From the NCBI GenBank assembly GCA_020740775.1, contig JAHEWK010000002.1:1674001-1738000 (forward strand): a stretch of 64,000 nt of DNA, given 5' to 3'. Origin of the DNA: Ilyonectria destructans. Lineage: Eukaryota > Ascomycota > Sordariomycetes > Hypocreales > Nectriaceae. Positions 59,720 through 64,000 of this stretch are shown here, piece after piece. The notes beneath the pieces were generated by a model. The model was not told where the DNA came from, ran no database searches, and saw nothing but the letters and a program-made list of their open reading frames with translations. The position numbers and the translations under genes are program-made. The stretch's first letter is position 1. Every line of letters starts with the position of its first letter.

Positions 59720-60676
59720 ATGACTCTCGACACCCCCAACATGGAGACCATGGTTGAGTTTGGACCGAGTAACTTTATTCATACATTCCTCCGCAGGGTC
59801 AATGGAAATTCCTGGATTCTCGGGGGAAAGCTCCTACTCTCACGAGTGAACGAACCCTCTGAGGGTATCACTTCATGGAGCTCCGGAGACGGAGATTACT
59901 ACACCATCTCTACAGCCCCATCCACTGTACCCCCAACTCCCGACGTACAATCACAATTTCCCGAGGAGAAATCGATTTTTGTGATTGCAAATACTGGTGA
60001 GTGGCGGGTGCTTTGGCGTGTTGGCGAGGCTTATCTTCAAGTCACACGAGTACATCCCCGGGAGGATCTCACAAACGAGTTTGCGACAACGGCATTTATT
60101 GAAGAAGAAGAAAGAAAAGATGGCCCTTTGGGCTTCAAGACTCCGAATCTTCTCCACTATTCGGAATTTGACAACCGAGATTACTTTCTCTTTGAGAAAC
60201 TTCCAGGTGATCGTTTGGCAGATGTGTGGCATACACTGGGACCAGAGGAAAAGCAATACTATGCCGAACAAACAGCCATTATCGTCAAGAGATTTCCAAA
60301 GCGGTATGGAAAATTTTGCGATCTGTCACCCTACAGCATTGTTGTAAATGGGACGGACAAGCCAATTGGTGTCTGCAACTTCGGCACCTACGAAACTACG
60401 GACACCGCGTTCAAGCAAAGTCAGCTCGGCACCCAAGCAAGGATGGAATTTATGGCAAAGTTGCAAAAGGAACAAAAAGAGTGGAGAGCCCTGCTTCATA
60501 AGCACATGGCGGAGGACGGATTCGGTAGAGTTTGGGGCAGACTTGTGATTCTTTGGCTTGGGGGTTTTATTGCATGTACCAATCGGCCCCTTTCAGAAGA
60601 TTTCTGGTCTCTTTCTATCGCTGAGCAAATGTCGGATTTTATCCCTGACAGCTGGAAGGAACACGGCCAGAAGTAA
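59720..60676 (+). CDS. APH/choline-kinase-fold protein, probable pseudokinase
   Basis: Intronless gene; ATG at 59720 gives 318 residues. An in-frame ATG at 59471 would add 83 residues that look like translated 5'UTR. The lay-out is that of fungal phosphotransferase (APH) proteins. An N-lobe-like region comes first, then EKLPGDRLADVWHTLGPEEK (the linker motif, with GxxLxxxW), a helix, then CDLSPYSIVVNGTDKPIGVC and NFGTYE. In active members the catalytic loop reads HGDLxPxN and the Mg motif IDWE or similar. Here the His is Phe, the Asn is Ser and the Mg-binding Asp is Asn. Loss of catalytic activity is therefore inferred. The C-terminus has a Trp-rich helix. Confidence 0.72.
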   Translation: MTLDTPNMETMVEFGPSNFIHTFLRRVNGNSWILGGKLLLSRVNEPSEGITSWSSGDGDYYTISTAPSTVPPTPDVQSQFPEEKSIFVIANTGEWRVLWRVGEAYLQVTRVHPREDLTNEFATTAFIEEEERKDGPLGFKTPNLLHYSEFDNRDYFLFEKLPGDRLADVWHTLGPEEKQYYAEQTAIIVKRFPKRYGKFCDLSPYSIVVNGTDKPIGVCNFGTYETTDTAFKQSQLGTQARMEFMAKLQKEQKEWRALLHKHMAEDGFGRVWGRLVILWLGGFIACTNRPLSEDFWSLSIAEQMSDFIPDSWKEHGQK

Positions 60677-60897
60677 TCAGTGCGAAAGAAGGGCTAACTG
60701 GGAAAGGCGGATCACTGGGAGAGGTGTAGATATTGTTTCCTTTTGTTATTCACTTTGTATTTGGGTAAATCACGTAGCGCAATAGGTTGGCGAATGTTAC
60801 TTCAATTTTCTTGCTCCGTTATACAGACAGACCAACTTCGTACAAGAGACAGGATCTTCTGAACTATGTTCCTCCACCTTTCCTCCAATGCTGCGTA
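60677..60897. other. Convergent 3' region
   Basis: Short AT-rich region between convergent genes. Confidence 0.4.
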
Positions 60898-61149
60898 TTA
60901 GGTACCATCGTTTCTGGAACCGGCCTGGGCGGCCGCAGCCTGGGCGGCCAGAGCCTGGAAGGCCGCTGCGAGGTGGGCCGCAAGAGTGGCAGCTATAACC
61001 TGCGATGGCAGGCGCCCGCACCTCGACCCCCGGAATGTCCCTCGGCAGGGAACATTGTCTTTCCAATCCCACCTCAAGGCACGCCACCCGCAAACATCGC
61101 AGTTCTCGCTGAAGGGTGAGGCATCGGACATGTTGACGTGAGAATTCAT
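60898..61149 (-). CDS. Small Cys/Ala-rich hypothetical protein
   Basis: Frame of 83 residues, unrecognised. It starts MNSHVNMSDASPFSENCDVC, continues GWRALRWDWKDNVPCRGTFR and has four well-spaced cysteines (CxxC ... C-x7-C), like a minimal zinc ribbon with Trp residues between. The C-terminal half is an alanine-rich amphipathic helix (AATLAAHLAAAFQALAAQ). Upstream, between about 61212 and 61156, there is a likely 5'UTR intron with a GTAAGT donor, a CACTAAC branch site and a CATCAG acceptor, placed just before the ATG. This argues for a transcribed gene. Another frame on the same strand (60797-61192) overlaps it but is compositionally random. Confidence 0.45.
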   Translation of the reverse strand: MNSHVNMSDASPFSENCDVCGWRALRWDWKDNVPCRGTFRGSRCGRLPSQVIAATLAAHLAAAFQALAAQAAAAQAGSRNDGT

Positions 61150-63778
61150 GTTGAGCCTGATGGTCGTTCATTGTTAGTGACTGAAGGAACAAGTTGGAGG
61201 GTACTGGAACTTACTGATGGAATGAATTGTAATTTACTGGAACTGGTGGAACGCTTGGCGATGGTAAGGTTCTGCGTGTGGTTGTTTGGCTTGAGAAATC
61301 GAGTGGTTGCTTGACTTGAGAAATTGAGAAGAGTGTGGTATGAAGAGGGAAACAGGGTTTCTTATACTCAAAGAATCCATCTTGAGCATCTCTTCGGTCA
61401 GCAACCAGTTGGTCGTAACGGCGTGTCCGTCTTGCTCTGAAACTACATGTCAGAAATGAGGAGGTCAGGCGCGAGAAGGGGAGCGCAGGAGTCAGGCAAA
61501 GTTGGGTAGAAAAACTAATCAACAGGGAAGATAAATGACAGACCTCCGAAAATATGACCTCGCAAACGTACAACCTGAATCTCAGTCGCTTCTAGCGTCT
61601 CGCTTTAGCTAGTCTCTCTTAGTCTTATGTAGCTAAGCCCAGCAGCTCAGCGTGGCTTGTGAATTCTACGCCTCCGGGATACCTTTCTATGATGGGATGT
61701 GGATGGGTTCCAAACCGTGGGTCGTTTGCTGCTCTGGTCTGTCGCCATCCCACCTCACCACATCACTGCAACGATTTCGCGCTTCGTCTTCCGTATATAA
61801 CTTGAGCACTTTGAACGATATCAATACCAGTGTCTTTATGATATCGCTGACTCATGGAGATGCTCGAATTCTGTGGCCATATTCTTTAGACTGGCGGTGT
61901 GGTTTGGAGGACTGTTGATCCCAGACGCCCAAGAACCCCGTTGGTACGCGGCCTCTGCAACGAACAAAGGCTTGACTAGCCACTATATTCATGACCCTGT
62001 CTCACTGTCTGTCCATATCCCAGCATATGGCGTTGATTAGCTTGTTGGCGGATATTTACGTCTGTGGGCGCCAGGAGTGGCGCGGCGGGCGGCCAAAACA
62101 TGCTTGCAGACGCACGACCAACAGCTTTCTCTTGACATGGTTCGACGAACTCTCAACTGCTGCGGAAAAAGGGTGGCACAATCAATCGCCGATAAGAGAG
62201 AGTGAGAACATTGCAAGAACGTCACTGAAGGCGTATAAAAGCTGCCTGTAGCGTGCCACGTTGATGCATTGCGGCGGCGGCCGATAGCTAGCGTTTTGCG
62301 CCAAAAGAGCCATGATATTACGATTGTGTTGGAAGTGGCGTTTCAATAGACCCTGACTAGTGGTGTTTGAACATGTGTCTGTACGGTAAAATGATAGGTC
62401 TTCTTTCATGGAAGGACAATTTTGAAGCTGGAAGCTGCTAGCTTCGCAACCTCCACCGTGAACTTCGCTTCCTACCAGGCCAACCTGCCCGCCCCTACCC
62501 ATGAACTCTGGAGCAGTGGAAACCGCCTGGTGTTCAGAAGTGCCATTGCCAGGCTTCTTGGTAGGGAAAACATTGAATGGCGTGAAAGCCCATCCTTGGG
62601 TGCAGTAGGTGTTTGTACGCAAGCATCGGACCCTGTACGCAAGTGCAAACCTGCAGAAATGTACTTCCCAGACTTGCCACTTGGGAACAACGCCACAAGA
62701 CAGCCGCGCATTTCGATCAGGTCCACTAAAAACGCCGATGCTTAAAAAAGAAGACAGAGAGCGCGGGATGCTGCGCGAGTTACCATGGCAAGCTGCTGTT
62801 GAGATGTCGCCAACTGCTCTGGGGAGTTGTAAGTCGGCACATACCACATGCTGTGGAGCTTCGCCGACTTACATAAATGGGTCTTATGTCAGCGCACTGG
62901 GGCTGGCCAAGAGGTGAGCCAAGATATTGAGAATTGCTCGTAACAGACGGAGGTCTGAGATGTGAGATGCGGGAGTGTCTCATTTCTCTGCCTCTGTCAG
63001 CTTCGCGTCTGCTATGTCTCACATCTCGGGCGTCCTCTAAGATGCATCTGGGTCCTTCCGGGAGTTTTCGCCACGCTCAGATACGTAGCTTCTGTAAAGG
63101 GGTTAGCCAGCCACTGAGACTTGTTAGGAGCATTATAATAGATATGCAGACAGGACTGACGGAGGCCCGAGATATAATACAGAAGGCGGTTCTTGCTACA
63201 ATATAGGGAGTAGGTATCTTGAGCGCGGGAGCTGTGACCTCTATAAGAAAAGGTATATAAGTGGGGGAGTGTTAATGGAGTATACTCTGGCAGAATGGGC
63301 TCCAATTCGTAGGGCTAAGTAGGTACGTACTTATAAATTGGCCTTCCAGCCAGTTACCGCACGGTATTTCACTCTGTGGCTTGTAATTGTGGTGGCAGTG
63401 CAACATCTTCATCCCGTCGACTAAGCTTAATAACCGATGCGGCCGCCGTCGTCGCACTTCGGCATCGTTTATGCCCCGTGCTCCGCTGCTTGCTGACAGC
63501 TCGCCGGCTGCCCCTCCTCCAAACTACCCCACCATCCAGATGCCCCTCCGATAACGATCCGCCATCACATAAGCCGCCAACCGATCCCGCGATAACTTCT
63601 CTCTCCCATATCTATACCCACCTCTCCGTCCTACCATACCTTTGGAACTGCATATCTCTTGGCTCTCTCAATTTTTTTTTTTTGGCAAGGACAATTTAGC
63701 TGCCGCGAGGATCTAGCTACGACATTTCACGCATAGAGCTCCTCGAGTCACACACTCTCAACACCGCAAAACAGCATC
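61150..63778. other. Intergenic region before FMN1
   Basis: About 2.6 kb. A long minus-strand open frame (62182-62847) has no domain, so it is not annotated. An 11-bp inverted repeat lies at 62957-63027. A possible solo-LTR-like remnant begins TGTTAGGAGC at 63122. The last ~350 bp is the FMN1 promoter and 5'UTR, with a T-rich tract near 63669. Confidence 0.5.
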
Positions 63779-64000
63779 ATGACTTCCCGCCCGTCCATCG
63801 TCGGTCCCGAGGCCGGTCCCGAGACTCCTTACCCTTACAAGATGGAGGGCAAGGTCATCTCAGGCTTTGGACGAGGATCAAAGGAGGTGCGTTCCGTCCT
63901 CCTCGTCCCTCTCCGTCCACCCGATCCAAATTGTTGATACATAAACCCTCACAGCTCGGCATCCCCACCGCCAACCTCCCCGTCGACGACGCCGACACGC
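63779..64000 (+). CDS. FMN1: Riboflavin kinase (5' end; continues beyond window)
   Basis: ATP:riboflavin 5'-phosphotransferase making FMN. Only the start is in the window: exon 1 63779-63886 (36 codons, phase 0), a 68-nt intron, and exon 2 from 63955 to the edge. The spliced sequence contains [20 protein letters not shown] followed by [10 protein letters not shown]. This is the family's diagnostic G-x-G-R-G-S-K/R-x-L-G-I-P-T-A-N motif, which binds Mg-ATP and flavin; the intron sits inside it. The rest of the gene lies to the right. Confidence 0.93.

Noticed and set aside
60797..61192. 131-codon minus frame overlapping the Cys/Ala-rich small gene
   Set aside because: Competes with the 83-codon frame that has a better start after a putative intron and a more protein-like pattern.
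62182..62847. 221-codon minus-strand open frame
   Set aside because: No family motif, no splice or start context that favours it, and overlapping open frames on the other strand.

Overview
This window comes from the nuclear genome of a filamentous ascomycete, most likely a sordariomycete and possibly a member of the Hypocreales. The clues are short introns of about 50-75 nt with GT-AG ends and CTAAC-type branch sites, a GRG-1/CCG-1 homologue of exactly the Neurospora length, a YAP1-type bZIP factor, an Argonaute with an RGG-rich N-terminus, and fungus-specific proteins such as FMP52, STN1 and mL41. The species assignment is an inference. Exon borders were placed by eye from splice signals, reading phase and family motifs. 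Every complete multi-exon model adds up to a whole number of codons.

Layout. 0-7.5 kb: a GH81 beta-1,3-glucanase running off the left edge, the telomere-capping protein STN1, a DNAJC9-like J-protein and a divergently transcribed RIB2-type deaminase. 7.8-9.5 kb: two small cysteine-rich orphans that look paralogous. 9.5-11.8 kb: no gene, but a diverged inverted repeat. 11.8-20.6 kb: Argonaute, a peroxisomal-type alpha/beta hydrolase, an unnamed OB-fold-like protein and a 14-TM MFS transporter. 22.9-33.5 kb: a dense housekeeping block with TRAPPC11, mitochondrial ribosomal protein mL41, an HSL-type lipase, the ribosome-biogenesis factor TSR2 and a BSD-domain protein. 33.5-45.5 kb: a tRNA-derived SINE-like relic, glucose-repressible GRG-1, the redox regulator YAP1 and a YANK/STK32-type AGC kinase.

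45.55-48.33 kb: a complete pogo/Fot-type DNA transposon with perfect 83-bp terminal inverted repeats, a TA target duplication and a transposase frame broken by exactly two nonsense codons. It sits at the edge of a gene-free segment of about 6.6 kb (48.3-55.0 kb) that carries short tandem repeats and scattered TACGGAGTAC-like motifs. 55.0-64.0 kb: a small mitochondrial-type protein, a RING-H2 protein, FMP52, a probable APH-fold pseudokinase, a small cysteine/alanine-rich orphan and the 5' end of riboflavin kinase FMN1.

The genes do not form a biosynthetic cluster. Most are independent housekeeping units arranged as divergent or convergent neighbours. The least explained parts are the transposon, the inverted repeat upstream of Argonaute, the cysteine-rich pair, the OB-fold protein and the pseudokinase.
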